In this document: positions 27,431-36,499 of the stretch, piece by piece
How positions within the stretch are numbered: the first letter of the stretch is position 1
Layout: each line of letters begins with the position of its first letter
DNA from: Arenibacter sp. P308M17
Lineage (GTDB): Bacteria; Bacteroidota; Bacteroidia; Flavobacteriales; Flavobacteriaceae
Length of the DNA stretch: 64,000 nt
NCBI RefSeq assembly: GCF_003426735.1
Contig: NZ_QVON01000005.1
Location: 369,873 to 433,872 of the forward strand
Direction of reading: 5' to 3'
Position numbers and translations under genes: made by a program
Notes under the pieces: generated by a model
Seen by the model: only the letters and a program-made list of their open reading frames with translations
Database searches by the model: none
Told to the model about the DNA's origin: nothing

Positions 27431-27585
27431 GTTTTATTCCTCGTTCTTTTCCGTTTTCCCCAACCCTAAAGGGTGCGGAAAAGAACATTCCATAATATTG
27501 TTTGCTGTTTCAAAATTATTTGCAAAACGATTCCCTCCCTTTAGGGCCGGGGCAAGGAATCGTTTTTGATATTTTGTTTTATCTT
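27431..27585. repeat. Dispersed hairpin repeat, copy a (contains the 3' end of the DUF559 gene)
   Basis: The unit reads gttttattcctcgttctttt, then a 'ctaaagggtgcggaaaagaac' block, then the hairpin aaacgattcc...ggaatcgttt and a 'tttttgatattttg' tail. The stop codon (27541-27543) and last seven codons of the DUF559 gene lie inside the hairpin. Copy b at 27957-28147 repeats the same order in the same orientation. Confidence 0.8.
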
Positions 27586-27948
27586 TTTAATAACATTCTC
27601 TATATCATTCATGATTTCTTCATTAGTAAAGCGTAAAATTTTCAATCCTTGAAAAGTTAATATTTTACTGCGATCCAGATCATATTGTTTTTGATGGTCT
27701 GATTCATGGTATTTACCATCGATTTCAATAATTAGTTTTGCTTGATGACAGTAGAAATCAACAATAAACTTATGAATAGGATGTTGTCTCCTAAACTTAT
27801 ATCCTTCCTCTTTATTGTCTTTTAGTCTGTTCCAAAGTATAATTTCGGTTTCCGTCATTTGTTCCCTTAGGTGCTGAGCCTTTGCAAATGTATCTGGTTT
27901 AGCACCTTTCCACATACTCTCATCATAATATGGATTATCTTTTTTCAT
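27541..27948 (-). CDS. DUF559 endonuclease-domain protein (Vsr/PD-(D/E)XK-like)
   Basis: The 135-residue protein starts AQHLREQMTETEIILWNRL near residue 25, has FRRQHPIHKFIVDFYCHQA, then LIIEIDGKYH near residue 78, and ends with a helical tail. The VDFYC / EIDGxxH pattern is the DUF559 fold, related to very-short-patch-repair endonucleases with Asp and Glu metal ligands. The last residues (NDSLPRP) are encoded by the dispersed hairpin repeat. It sits between fnlB and fnlC on the same strand, flanked by direct copies of the repeat. It has no obvious role in sugar synthesis and looks like an inserted cassette. Nuclease activity is inferred. Confidence 0.82.
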   Translation of the reverse strand: MKKDNPYYDESMWKGAKPDTFAKAQHLREQMTETEIILWNRLKDNKEEGYKFRRQHPIHKFIVDFYCHQAKLIIEIDGKYHESDHQKQYDLDRSKILTFQGLKILRFTNEEIMNDIENVIKKIKQNIKNDSLPRP

Positions 27949-27956
27949 GACAAAAC

Positions 27957-28147
27957 GTTTTATTCCTCGTTCTTTTCCCCAAACCTAAAGGGTGCGGAAA
28001 AGAACGTTCCATAATATTGATTGCTGTTTCAAAATTATTTGCAAAACGATTCCCTCCCCTGCCCGACTACTTCGTTCCCGTCCGTACCGGAACGGGCGGA
28101 CAGGCGGGCTTTAGGGCCGGGGCAAGGAATCGTTTTTGATATTTTGG
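27957..28147. repeat. Dispersed hairpin repeat, copy b, with nested GC-rich palindromic insert
   Basis: This direct repeat of copy a lies immediately upstream of the DUF559 start (minus strand). It shares 'cgttttattcctcgttcttt' and the gcaaaacgattcc / ggaatcgttttt hairpin. Between the arms it carries an extra block of about 50 bases (28060-28110) rich in gcccg/cgggc, absent from copy a but present in copies e and g. Confidence 0.8.
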
Positions 28148-28166
28148 CAAATTTACCATACACTAA

Positions 28167-29300
28167 TTAAACATCTTCAAAGTAAGTATCGGCATCTTCC
28201 GGATTATAGGGCTCATTGATCCAAAACAAAGTAATAAGCTCCGTATCCCCTATATTCTTTATATTGTGGGTATGCCATATGGGCATGTCCACGTAAGCTG
28301 GTTCTTCTCCGTCCAAATAATAATTCAATACTTCATCTGTTCCGATCTTTCTTAGTTGAATAAGGGCTTTCCCACTAATCACGGCAAATCGTTCGGCCTT
28401 TCTGGTGTGAAAATGATTGCCCCTTGTAATTCCCGGAACGGTCGTGGAATATGAAAATTGGCCACTTGTTTGGGTTCTTGCAATCTCTACAAAGCTGCCC
28501 CTATTGTCCGTATTTTTTTTATATTTAACAGGGTAATGCGCTGTTGGAACATAACACCTGAACGTATTGAAAAGTGCTTTTTCAAAGTCCCGGTCCAGAT
28601 TGGGGAAAATGCCGTTTTCCATATAATCGGATTTGAACTGTTGCAACAAGCTTAAAATTTTGGATACTTTAATGTTTTTGGTGGGTGCAATTTTTAATTC
28701 CTGGATATTTCCATCTGCGCCACCTGGGTTTTCCGAATCTTTAATGGACCGGATAAATATCTCCACCAATTCGTTGATGTAGATAAGGCCTACTTCGCTG
28801 TCGTTTATTATGGTGGGGATTTCATTATGGGCAATCTTATGGCAAAAAGTAGCCACCACCGAGTTGTAATTGGGTTTTCCGAAAGGGCCAAAAACATTGG
28901 GAATGGTCAGGGAAGTAAACCTGGCACCCTCTTGCCGTGCCCATTGAACAAGTTTTTCCTTGCCTTCCTTTTTGGAACGTCCATAGAGATTGTCCTTTTC
29001 TTCTTGGGAGGAGGAGGAGAATACAATATGGGGCTGCACCTGCTTTGTTCTACAGGCTTCAATAAGGTGGTTCACCAATTCTATATTGGTAGTATAGATA
29101 ACTTGTGCATCTTCATGCCTGTTCATTGCCGCTAAATGTACAATTACATCGCATTCCCCTACAAAATTGGCCAATAATTCCTTATTTCCGAAGAAAGAAC
29201 GTTCAAAAGGAACCAAGGTTATGCTGTTGTCCAGGGACAAGGTATTATATAAATGGTTGCCTACAAATCCGGCCTGTCCGGTTATTCCTATTTTCTTCAC
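28167..29300 (-). CDS. fnlB: UDP-2-acetamido-2,6-dideoxy-hexulose reductase FnlB/CapF (SDR plus cupin)
   Basis: The 377-residue bifunctional protein has an N-terminal Rossmann domain (KIGITGQAGFVGNHLYN) with YGRSKKEGK as the Tyr-x3-Lys catalytic pair. The C-terminal cupin (from about residue 260) has RGNHFHTRKAERF and WHTHNIKNIG metal-binding histidines. This is the CapF/FnlB architecture: the cupin epimerises and the SDR domain reduces the 4-keto intermediate on the way to UDP-L-FucNAc. It uses NADPH and acts in the cytoplasm. It lies 157 bases downstream of the small cupin gene. Confidence 0.9.
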   Translation of the reverse strand: MKKIGITGQAGFVGNHLYNTLSLDNSITLVPFERSFFGNKELLANFVGECDVIVHLAAMNRHEDAQVIYTTNIELVNHLIEACRTKQVQPHIVFSSSSQEEKDNLYGRSKKEGKEKLVQWARQEGARFTSLTIPNVFGPFGKPNYNSVVATFCHKIAHNEIPTIINDSEVGLIYINELVEIFIRSIKDSENPGGADGNIQELKIAPTKNIKVSKILSLLQQFKSDYMENGIFPNLDRDFEKALFNTFRCYVPTAHYPVKYKKNTDNRGSFVEIARTQTSGQFSYSTTVPGITRGNHFHTRKAERFAVISGKALIQLRKIGTDEVLNYYLDGEEPAYVDMPIWHTHNIKNIGDTELITLFWINEPYNPEDADTYFEDV

Positions 29301-29411
29301 ACGTTTAAATTTCTTAATGTTCGTTATATTGGGGTTAATTGTATTTTATGTTAAAAAGTTAAAAAATTGTCAAGTTATATTGTTCTGGGTCCCTTTCATA
29401 ATTTGAACAAC

Positions 29412-29453
29412 CTTCAACTTTCAACCTTGAACCTTGAACTTACAACTTTCAAC
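29412..29453. repeat. Heptanucleotide tandem repeat (cttcaac/cttgaac type)
   Basis: Six consecutive 7-base units (cttcaac, tttcaac, cttgaac, cttgaac, ttacaac, tttcaac) end just before the stop codon of the small cupin gene. They are the reverse complement of the aaagttc/aaggttg units at 43270 and 45198. Confidence 0.75.
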
Positions 29454-29457
29454 CCTG

Positions 29458-29886
29458 TTACCACTCGGCATTCCATCTTTCCAACGGAAATCTAACATCG
29501 TCGTTCTTGGATTCTTCCAATGTAAAATTGGAAAAAACCATTAATTTGGAGCCATCTTCGAGGGATTTAAATGCCGTGGCATTTCCTTCCGGGACTTCCA
29601 ATATTAGAGGGGAATTTTCATTTAAAACGAATCTTTGTGGTATTCTATTGTTCATCGGAATATCATTGTCCGCAAAATGGATGGTATTTATAACGAAGGC
29701 ACCGGTATAACAATAAAACCATTTTTTTTCTTTGTAGTGTCCCTGCCAGCCCCTAACAATTTCTGTCGAGGCCGGAGAAATCTCGTAGAGACGAACAATT
29801 TGGGCCATATCAAAGGTGTTGAAAAACTTCATCTTTCCACGGGTATCGGAAAAAGTAGCTCCTTCAATTTTGATGGGTTGGACCAT
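29458..29886 (-). CDS. Small cupin sugar epimerase-like protein (WxcM/FdtA-type)
   Basis: The 142-residue single-domain cupin has TFSDTRGKMKFFNTFDM at the start, RGWQGHYKEKKWFYC (near residue 45) and a FVLNENSPLILEVPEG strand. It resembles the WxcM/FdtA 3,4-ketoisomerases and the RmlC-like epimerases that act on keto-sugar nucleotides. It lies between fnlA and fnlB and overlaps the fnlA stop by one base, so it is co-translated with the L-FucNAc genes. The exact step is not clear; an accessory epimerase of the same pathway is likely. Confidence 0.75.
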   Translation of the reverse strand: MVQPIKIEGATFSDTRGKMKFFNTFDMAQIVRLYEISPASTEIVRGWQGHYKEKKWFYCYTGAFVINTIHFADNDIPMNNRIPQRFVLNENSPLILEVPEGNATAFKSLEDGSKLMVFSNFTLEESKNDDVRFPLERWNAEW

Positions 29887-30890
29887 TAAAGACTTTCTTT
29901 AATAAAATCTAAATTCAACAAGGTATTTTTAAGGGCTTCGTTGGTCAATTGTTCCGTGTTATGGGAGTGATAGTCTTCAATAGCACTGATATCGGTTTCC
30001 CCTTCGGAAAAGTATCGGCTATAGTTAAGGTCCCTATTATCTGCTGGAATTCTATAAAACTCGCCCATATCCTCGGCTTTTTGCATTTCTTCCCGGGTAC
30101 ATAGGGTCTCATAGAGCTTCTCGCCATGCCGGGTACCTATCACTTTTACCTCGCTATCGGAATTAAAAATTTGCTTAATGGCCTGGGCCAGATCGCCAAT
30201 GGTACTTGCCGGGGCCTTATTAACAAAGAGATCCCCTTGGTTTCCGTTCAAAAAGGCGAATATCACCAAATCTACGGCATCTTCCAGGGACATTAAAAAA
30301 CGGGTCATTTTGGGGTCCGTAACCGTTAGCGGTGCCTTTTCCTTAATCTGTTTTACGAACAATGGAATTACAGATCCACGGGAAGCCATGACATTTCCAT
30401 ATCTGGTAAGGCAGACAATGGTATCGTCATTGGGGATATTCCTAGAGGCGGCAACGGCCACTTTTTCCATGAGGGCCTTACTGATGCCCATGGCATTAAT
30501 GGGGTAGGCCGCTTTGTCCGTACTCAGGCAGATAATGCGCTTTACCTTGTTGGCCACGGCGGCATCTATGGTGTTCTGGGTACCAAAAACATTGGTCTTG
30601 GTGGCTTCCAAAGGAAAAAATTCACAGGAAGGCACCTGTTTTAAGGCTGCGGCATGGAAAACGTAGTCTACGCCCTGCATGGCCTTGGCTATACTGTTAT
30701 AGTCCCTAACATCGCCGATATAGAATTTTACCTTCTCGTTTTTAAGTTGGTTCCGCATATCGTCCTGTTTCTTTTCGTCCCGACTGAAAATGCGGATTTC
30801 CTTGATATTGGTTTCTAGAAAGCGGTTTAACACTGCGTTTCCAAAAGAACCGGTCCCCCCGGTAATGAGTAATGTTTTATCCTTAAACAT
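29886..30890 (-). CDS. fnlA: UDP-N-acetylglucosamine 4,6-dehydratase (inverting) FnlA/CapE
   Basis: The 334-residue extended SDR enzyme has the NAD(P) site ITGGTGSFGNAVL, AAALKQVPSCEFFPLEA, STDKAAYPINAMGISKALMEK near residue 125-145, and RHGEKLYET. The MGxSK form, with Met in place of the usual Tyr of YxxxK, is characteristic of CapE/FlaA1-type dehydratases. It makes the 4-keto-6-deoxy-L-arabino intermediate, the first step to UDP-L-FucNAc, in the cytoplasm. With fnlB and fnlC it completes the pathway. Confidence 0.92.
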   Translation of the reverse strand: MFKDKTLLITGGTGSFGNAVLNRFLETNIKEIRIFSRDEKKQDDMRNQLKNEKVKFYIGDVRDYNSIAKAMQGVDYVFHAAALKQVPSCEFFPLEATKTNVFGTQNTIDAAVANKVKRIICLSTDKAAYPINAMGISKALMEKVAVAASRNIPNDDTIVCLTRYGNVMASRGSVIPLFVKQIKEKAPLTVTDPKMTRFLMSLEDAVDLVIFAFLNGNQGDLFVNKAPASTIGDLAQAIKQIFNSDSEVKVIGTRHGEKLYETLCTREEMQKAEDMGEFYRIPADNRDLNYSRYFSEGETDISAIEDYHSHNTEQLTNEALKNTLLNLDFIKESL

Positions 30891-30895
30891 AAATT

Positions 30896-31972
30896 TTATT
30901 TATCTGTTAAAAAATTGGTAACCTTCTGTTCAAACAAGGAATAATCAGTTTTTACATCGTTTAAAAAATTATAACAATTGTTTAAAAAATTTTCTTTGCA
31001 AAAACTATCTTTATAAGTCATTAACTTATCAGGAAGTTCTTCGTACTTATCAACGATGATTCCGAAATTATATTTTTCAATGATCCTACTTTGTTCAGTA
31101 TTTTTATTTACAATACAAGGAATGTTATACATTGCGGACAAGTATAATCTATTACTAAGTAATGTAGCGCCTTTGTTAAATTCAGTTCGACTAATCAATA
31201 TGTTAATAAAATCAGAGTCCTTTAAAAGGAAGGGTTCTTCATATTTTTTATAAGGTCCTTTGTAATTTATGTTGGCAATATGTTCGGAATTTGTTTTATT
31301 CTTTAAATCGTTTAATGCTGGACCAAAACCTATAAATTCTATTTCAAACCTGCTGTCATTTTTCAATTGATCAATAAATAAGGCGTCAGAATTGAAGTCT
31401 TTTATCTGGCCTATGGTACTAATTTTTATTGTTTTACTATCAAAATTAATGTCGCGAAACGGGAAATTACTTAATGCATTTCTGACAAGAGAAATATCAA
31501 TGTTGTGCCCTAAAAGATAATCTCCCTTTGGAGGTAGCCAATTTTTAAATCCATTGGAAGAAATACATACAAAATTGGAATTAAGAACAACCTTAATAAA
31601 TCTACTTTTGAAATATTTCATTGGTTGTGAAAAATCCCTTACATCCAACAGGTATCTTTTTGAATAATGTTTAATCAGGAAATCCCCCATCAAAATCCCT
31701 ACTTGTCCAGAAAAAACAATTACTTTGGAATAATTCTTATTTTTTAAATTCTTTATAAGAAATTTTCTGAATCTAATGAAATCCAGAGCCTTGGAAATAG
31801 TTGATTTTGAATTTTCTGAACATTTAAAAGCAATACAACCTTCTTCCTCAATATTGGCTCTATCCCAAATTAATAGGTCATATTCTATTTTTTCTTGTTT
31901 AAGAATGTCCGTGTAATATTTTAGGTAAGGGGACGTAAAAAGGTTATTGGGAAAAAGTAGGGCAACCCGCAT
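30896..31972 (-). CDS. Glycosyltransferase, GT4/GT-B-like
   Basis: The 358-residue protein has a GT-B-like N-terminus (MRVALLFPNNLFTSPYLKYY), a 'LLDVRDFSQPM' segment, and a C-terminal half with IKISTIGQIKDF and FIGFGPAL strands. A weak E/GI-type acceptor region follows. The canonical E-x7-E is not clear, so the assignment is by overall pattern. It starts 127 bases downstream of the hexapeptide acyltransferase gene and ends five bases before fnlA. The donor is unknown. Confidence 0.7.
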   Translation of the reverse strand: MRVALLFPNNLFTSPYLKYYTDILKQEKIEYDLLIWDRANIEEEGCIAFKCSENSKSTISKALDFIRFRKFLIKNLKNKNYSKVIVFSGQVGILMGDFLIKHYSKRYLLDVRDFSQPMKYFKSRFIKVVLNSNFVCISSNGFKNWLPPKGDYLLGHNIDISLVRNALSNFPFRDINFDSKTIKISTIGQIKDFNSDALFIDQLKNDSRFEIEFIGFGPALNDLKNKTNSEHIANINYKGPYKKYEEPFLLKDSDFINILISRTEFNKGATLLSNRLYLSAMYNIPCIVNKNTEQSRIIEKYNFGIIVDKYEELPDKLMTYKDSFCKENFLNNCYNFLNDVKTDYSLFEQKVTNFLTDK

Positions 31973-32099
31973 TGTGGTAAAATTTGTTATATTTTAGAAT
32001 ATTAATGGATACGAAGATATATATTATAATATTCTTTTGTGTATAATTCCCCTTAAGGGCAATTTTACAAGGTGTAAGGTAAAATAAAAAATGATACTA

Positions 32100-32783
32100 T
32101 TAATTTTCGTATATCCTTTCCCGGACCCAATCTATATTGTTTTTTATTACCTTGGCAGGGACACCGGCGACTAAGGAGTTAGAGGGGATGTCCTTGGTAA
32201 CAATTGATTTGGTTCCGATAATACTATTGTTTCCTATTTTTACTGCTTTTAGAATAATGGAATGTGCCCCTATCCAAACATGATTGCCAACTTCAATGTT
32301 TTGGGCGTAATTTATTCGCCTATTGTTTAAGGTATCCATAATACTATGTGAATCCCCAGTCCTGAACTCTATGTTGCTGGAGAACATACAATCTTCACCT
32401 ATGGTAATTTTTTTGTTTGGTTCGGTTATGGCCAAATGCGCGGATTCAATGGTAGTATTTGCACCAATTTCTATGATACAATGGTGGTCTTCAAACCAAA
32501 CTGAGCCACCGCTAAATTGAACGTTTTTACCTATACGCAGTTGGTGATGGTCTCCTCTTATAAAAACAGTCATATTGCTCATTATTGTCCCATGCTCAAT
32601 AATTATTTGATTGTGGTTTCCAATAATATCATATTTTACATTGATAGAGACACCACGATTTTTTATTTTGTTGCCTTTACCAATCACTGATTTTTTAAAT
32701 TTTAACCCAATTCTTTGAATCCTCAAGGCAATATTTAATAAAAACATATTGCTTTTAACTAAATCTTTAATTCTATTTTTCAT
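32100..32783 (-). CDS. Left-handed beta-helix (hexapeptide-repeat) O-acyltransferase
   Basis: The 227-residue protein is dominated by hexapeptide-repeat turns ([LIV]-G-x4) from about residue 55. The LbH end has IEVGNHVWIGAHSIILKAVKIGNNSIIGTKSIVTKDIPSNSLVAGVPAKVI, split here as the NHVWIG and IGTKSIVT motifs and the typical 'AGVPAKVI' close. These enzymes transfer acetyl from acetyl-CoA to sugar hydroxyls and work as trimers. Its place among glycosyltransferases suggests O-acetylation of the repeat unit. Confidence 0.85.
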   Translation of the reverse strand: MKNRIKDLVKSNMFLLNIALRIQRIGLKFKKSVIGKGNKIKNRGVSINVKYDIIGNHNQIIIEHGTIMSNMTVFIRGDHHQLRIGKNVQFSGGSVWFEDHHCIIEIGANTTIESAHLAITEPNKKITIGEDCMFSSNIEFRTGDSHSIMDTLNNRRINYAQNIEVGNHVWIGAHSIILKAVKIGNNSIIGTKSIVTKDIPSNSLVAGVPAKVIKNNIDWVRERIYEN

Positions 32784-32787
32784 AGGA

Positions 32788-33999
32788 TTAGGTGTTTTCT
32801 TTTAGAAATTGCAAAATTCTATGGGCTTGAATTTGATTGTTTTTATTGGTTAAAACGAACTTTTTTGCCTCTTGACCAAATTGGTGCAATTCTTCTTTGG
32901 ATTTGCTTAATATATTTTTTAAGCTGTTCTTCATTCCTTCCACACTTTCCCCTTCAAATAAAAAAACGTAAGGATGATATTCTTTGGGCATTCCAGGTAA
33001 CTGGGTAGTGATCATGGGGGTCCCCGAAACCATATATTCCATATTTTTGGAGGGAAAGGAAAATTTAGTGAATTCCTCATTTGTGGGACGTGGGTTTATC
33101 AATAAGGTAGCGGCCAGTTGATCTTGGACCACTATTTTATTGGGAACCATTCCCTTAAAATGGATTCTGGGATCTTTTTGTAAATAGGTATCCATTTCCT
33201 CGACCAATTCTCCGGAACCATATAGATGAAGTTCCGTATTTTGGTCATCCAATAACATAAACGCTTCTATTAAATTCTTTACCCCATATTTGGCATAAAG
33301 ACCACCGGCATATATCAAGGTTTTTTTAATGTTTTTTCTTTCAAGAATGTTTGTAGACTTTTCCATCTCCAGGTCTACAAGTCCTTCCATGATTAGATAT
33401 GGTTTGCCTTTGGGATTTACTACTGGGTTCATTTGTTCTGTGAGCAATATGTATCGGTCAAACCCGGTCATCATTTTGGAAACGATCTTATGGTATAAAG
33501 AGGTGGTTGTATTATCTTTATCTCTACTCCCGGTCACCATAAGCCCTGGAAGGTCTGTTACAATGGCAACACAGGTAGTATTGGTTAGTCTTGTAGCCCA
33601 AAAAGAAGCCAGTGCGACGGTAAGGTTCAATACATCACAAATAACTACTTTATTTTTTTTGTGAATTAAAAGTGTCCTAAGAAATACCTTTAGAAAGGTA
33701 TAACAGAATATACCGGCATTTTTTATATATGGTAGGTTGATAAAAGGAATATAGCTGAATTTTAATCCTTTAATGGTCTCAGAGGCTAGGTTCCATATTT
33801 TTCTTTTATGATTGCTGGGAACCACAGGTAAGGTGCTTAAGGTTTCAATGGAACATTGTTCATTGTTCATAGCAAAGCCTTTTGTCAACAAGCGGTGGAA
33901 TTTTTGTGCCGCCTGTTCCGGTTTGTTTATGGAAGTCTCATAGATATAGTCCAGAACCTTTTCCGAACACGATGCGCTTACATATAATATTTTTATCAT
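32788..33999 (-). CDS. Glycosyltransferase family 4
   Basis: The 403-residue GT-B protein has a long N-terminal acceptor domain, including a hydrophobic patch near residues 95-125. Its donor domain carries LIYAGGLYAKYGVKNLIEAF near residue 227, LHLYGSGELVEEM, and KFSFPSKNMEYMVSGTP. Its start overlaps the Wzy-like gene's stop by 4 bases, showing tight coupling to it. It probably acts at the inner membrane on lipid-linked glycan. The donor is unknown. Confidence 0.82.
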   Translation of the reverse strand: MIKILYVSASCSEKVLDYIYETSINKPEQAAQKFHRLLTKGFAMNNEQCSIETLSTLPVVPSNHKRKIWNLASETIKGLKFSYIPFINLPYIKNAGIFCYTFLKVFLRTLLIHKKNKVVICDVLNLTVALASFWATRLTNTTCVAIVTDLPGLMVTGSRDKDNTTTSLYHKIVSKMMTGFDRYILLTEQMNPVVNPKGKPYLIMEGLVDLEMEKSTNILERKNIKKTLIYAGGLYAKYGVKNLIEAFMLLDDQNTELHLYGSGELVEEMDTYLQKDPRIHFKGMVPNKIVVQDQLAATLLINPRPTNEEFTKFSFPSKNMEYMVSGTPMITTQLPGMPKEYHPYVFLFEGESVEGMKNSLKNILSKSKEELHQFGQEAKKFVLTNKNNQIQAHRILQFLKENT

Positions 34000-35174
34000 T
34001 GGCTAAGATTGGTGTAGTATTTATTTACAATACCTTTATACAGGCAAAAGACGACAAATGAGGAAAATAATCCATCAAAAATTGGTTCTACCATAAATAA
34101 TAAAAAGAAAGCAATGGCATAAAAAAGTATTTGCCCATTTAATAAAATATTTGCCTTACTTATGGTAATGGTTCTTTTAATTTGAAAGAAAGATTTAATA
34201 CTATGAATAATTAATAATATAAATGGAATAATACCACCAGCCCTAAGTACATCCAACCACATATTGTGGGAATAACCAAATTCTTTTGCTTCCCATCCCA
34301 ATGGATGGGTGAACAAGTACTCAAATGATTTTATCCATCTTTCTGTTCTGCCCCCGCCACTGGTAACCTCGCCAACCCCACCACTCATTCGGCCGGCAAA
34401 AGTAGTTAGCCAGTCTGCATTTAAATCAAAGGATACATTTCTTAAAACAAAACCGATGCATACAGTTAATAAGATTAATAGGTAAATATTTTGTTTATAG
34501 GTTTGTCTTGGAAATATATATATAACGGAGACAATGCTGGTAAACAGAAAAATGACCAATTGTGTACGACTTCCCAATCGGATAGCGCATGTTAATGAAA
34601 TCACAAAAAGTAATGTTGCAATTATCTTGTTCAAATTGGAAATTTGCCTGTACCCTGAAATTAATATGGCAGGTATACACATATTCAAAGTTAAAAATCC
34701 TCCCATTAGGGTGGCGGAGGTAGGCTGGCTGTTCCAGAACATGGGTATGGTCCTGTCAAGTTGAGCAAACCCACCTTCCCTAAAATTGAGAAAAACGGAT
34801 GTTACCGCAGAAAAGGAGAAAATAGAGGCAATATAAAACATAATTACGAACAATGTTTTTGGGTCTTTTGTATTACTCGCTAGGTATTTGCCTAATAAAT
34901 AAAAACTCTGTGGAAACAAGGCGTAGATGGCAATATATTGAATTCCTGCAAGTGGCTCAAATGCATAGAATATGGCATAAATGATGGAAAATAGGGATAA
35001 CAGAAATACATCACCATCTAAGTTCTTCGAGATAAAATTTATTTTTAAAATAATAAATATAACCAAGAGATAGCCAAAGAGGAAGCCTTTATTAAAGGGA
35101 TCTAATAAATACAGGGCCAATAGTCCTGATAAAACAAAACCAATGGAGTTAATAAAGTTAAACAGTGCTTTCAT
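33996..35174 (-). CDS. O-antigen/polysaccharide polymerase (Wzy-like)
   Basis: The 392-residue protein has about ten to twelve hydrophobic segments and a larger hydrophilic loop near residues 250-310. That loop contains 'GGGRTERWIKSFEYLF' and 'GWEAKEFGYSHNMWLDVLRAGG', the motif style of O-antigen ligase/Wzy proteins. It would polymerise flipped repeat units on the periplasmic side. An O-antigen ligase (WaaL) role cannot be excluded from topology alone. The location in the middle of the cluster next to Wzx supports Wzy. Confidence 0.78.
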   Translation of the reverse strand: MKALFNFINSIGFVLSGLLALYLLDPFNKGFLFGYLLVIFIILKINFISKNLDGDVFLLSLFSIIYAIFYAFEPLAGIQYIAIYALFPQSFYLLGKYLASNTKDPKTLFVIMFYIASIFSFSAVTSVFLNFREGGFAQLDRTIPMFWNSQPTSATLMGGFLTLNMCIPAILISGYRQISNLNKIIATLLFVISLTCAIRLGSRTQLVIFLFTSIVSVIYIFPRQTYKQNIYLLILLTVCIGFVLRNVSFDLNADWLTTFAGRMSGGVGEVTSGGGRTERWIKSFEYLFTHPLGWEAKEFGYSHNMWLDVLRAGGIIPFILLIIHSIKSFFQIKRTITISKANILLNGQILFYAIAFFLLFMVEPIFDGLFSSFVVFCLYKGIVNKYYTNLSQ

Positions 35175-35218
35175 GCTGATTTTGGTAAATTGGAGATTAT
35201 CACGGGCTTAAGTGAATA

Positions 35219-36493
35219 TTAGTTGTTTTTCATATAAATAATATTCTTATAAATATCCAATGTTCTTTGCATATTCACTGTCCTATCATGCCTTTTTATG
35301 GCGCTTTTAATACCTCCTTCTGATAACTTTATCGCTAATTTGTCGTTAGTAAACAATTCATTTATTCGTTGCGCCAACATTTCGATTTCCTCAAACCTAT
35401 ACAACAAACCATTTTCTCCATGATTAATCATATCTGGTACTCCTCCTACATATGATGAAATACAAGGTACACCAAGTATCTGAGCTTCTCCTAATGAATT
35501 TGGACTATTCTCTATACTAGAGGGACATATGAAAATATGGCTTTTTAAATATTCTTGAGCCATTGCTTGGCTGTCTAAATAGCCCAAAAAGTTAATATTG
35601 GTTTGTAATTCGTATTTTTTTATTAATCCTTTTACATATTTTCCATATCCGTTTTGCCTTAATTTTTCGGCAAGAGTAGATGTTCTTGTTATATCATCAC
35701 CGGCAATATTTAATTGAATATTTGGGTATTGATTTTTTAACAAATAAACGGCATGTAGTACCTGATGTAACCCTTTAATTGGATAGGAGGCCTGACTTAA
35801 AAATATGGAATAATCTTTTTTAGTTTGAAGTTTCCATTTTGGTGAAGTATAGAATTCATCTCTCAGACTTTCATTACAAAAATGATAAAAAGTCTTAGTA
35901 TTAGTGGTCATGACATGATCGTGATCCCATTGTGTTCGTCCAATGATGTGTTTGGCCAGTTGTAAATATTTTTTTTCTATTTTTTGTCCCCTGATTTCAA
36001 ATTTCCTTTTTTCTTGAAGTATACTGGATTTTTTAAGGTAATCGAATATTGTAATATTTTTTCTAATTTCCTTCCTAGACATACCAGCAGCATAGTACCT
36101 AGAAATAACACTGACCAGGCCTTGAATGGAAATAACATAATTTAGATTGGGGCAAGCATTCATTAACGCTAGCCCATGCGCAAATTCGATGCCATGAATA
36201 TGTACTAGGTCAGGCTGTATCTTTTCAATTGTTTTTTTCCATTCAACTTCTAGAGATGAATCATATTGCGTATTGACTTTCTGACCATTGAGCAATAAAT
36301 ATTCTATACCATTAATGGTAAGTTGCTGTACCTTGACATTGGGGCGTGAAGTTGCAATGGTAAGGCTGATATCTTCTGTTTGGGAAAGATCTTTTGCCAA
36401 GCCATACATCCAGCCACCTATCACGGGTGTAGCATAGCCCATGGCCCTTGATAATTCTGGGAAAATTGGATTTGTTACCCAAAGAATTTTCAT
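35219..36493 (-). CDS. Glycosyltransferase family 4
   Basis: The 424-residue GT-B protein has KILWVTNPIFPELS at the start, HIHGIEFAHGLALMNACPNL, and a donor domain with SIFLSQASYPIKGLHQVLHAV near residue 225. SSIENSPNSLGEAQILGVP (E-x7-E) and GLLYRFEEIE follow. It lies seven bases downstream of the other GT4 gene in the same orientation. It is a cytoplasmic enzyme probably extending the repeat unit. The sugar donor is unknown. Confidence 0.86.
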   Translation of the reverse strand: MKILWVTNPIFPELSRAMGYATPVIGGWMYGLAKDLSQTEDISLTIATSRPNVKVQQLTINGIEYLLLNGQKVNTQYDSSLEVEWKKTIEKIQPDLVHIHGIEFAHGLALMNACPNLNYVISIQGLVSVISRYYAAGMSRKEIRKNITIFDYLKKSSILQEKRKFEIRGQKIEKKYLQLAKHIIGRTQWDHDHVMTTNTKTFYHFCNESLRDEFYTSPKWKLQTKKDYSIFLSQASYPIKGLHQVLHAVYLLKNQYPNIQLNIAGDDITRTSTLAEKLRQNGYGKYVKGLIKKYELQTNINFLGYLDSQAMAQEYLKSHIFICPSSIENSPNSLGEAQILGVPCISSYVGGVPDMINHGENGLLYRFEEIEMLAQRINELFTNDKLAIKLSEGGIKSAIKRHDRTVNMQRTLDIYKNIIYMKNN

Positions 36494-36499
36494 TTAAGA

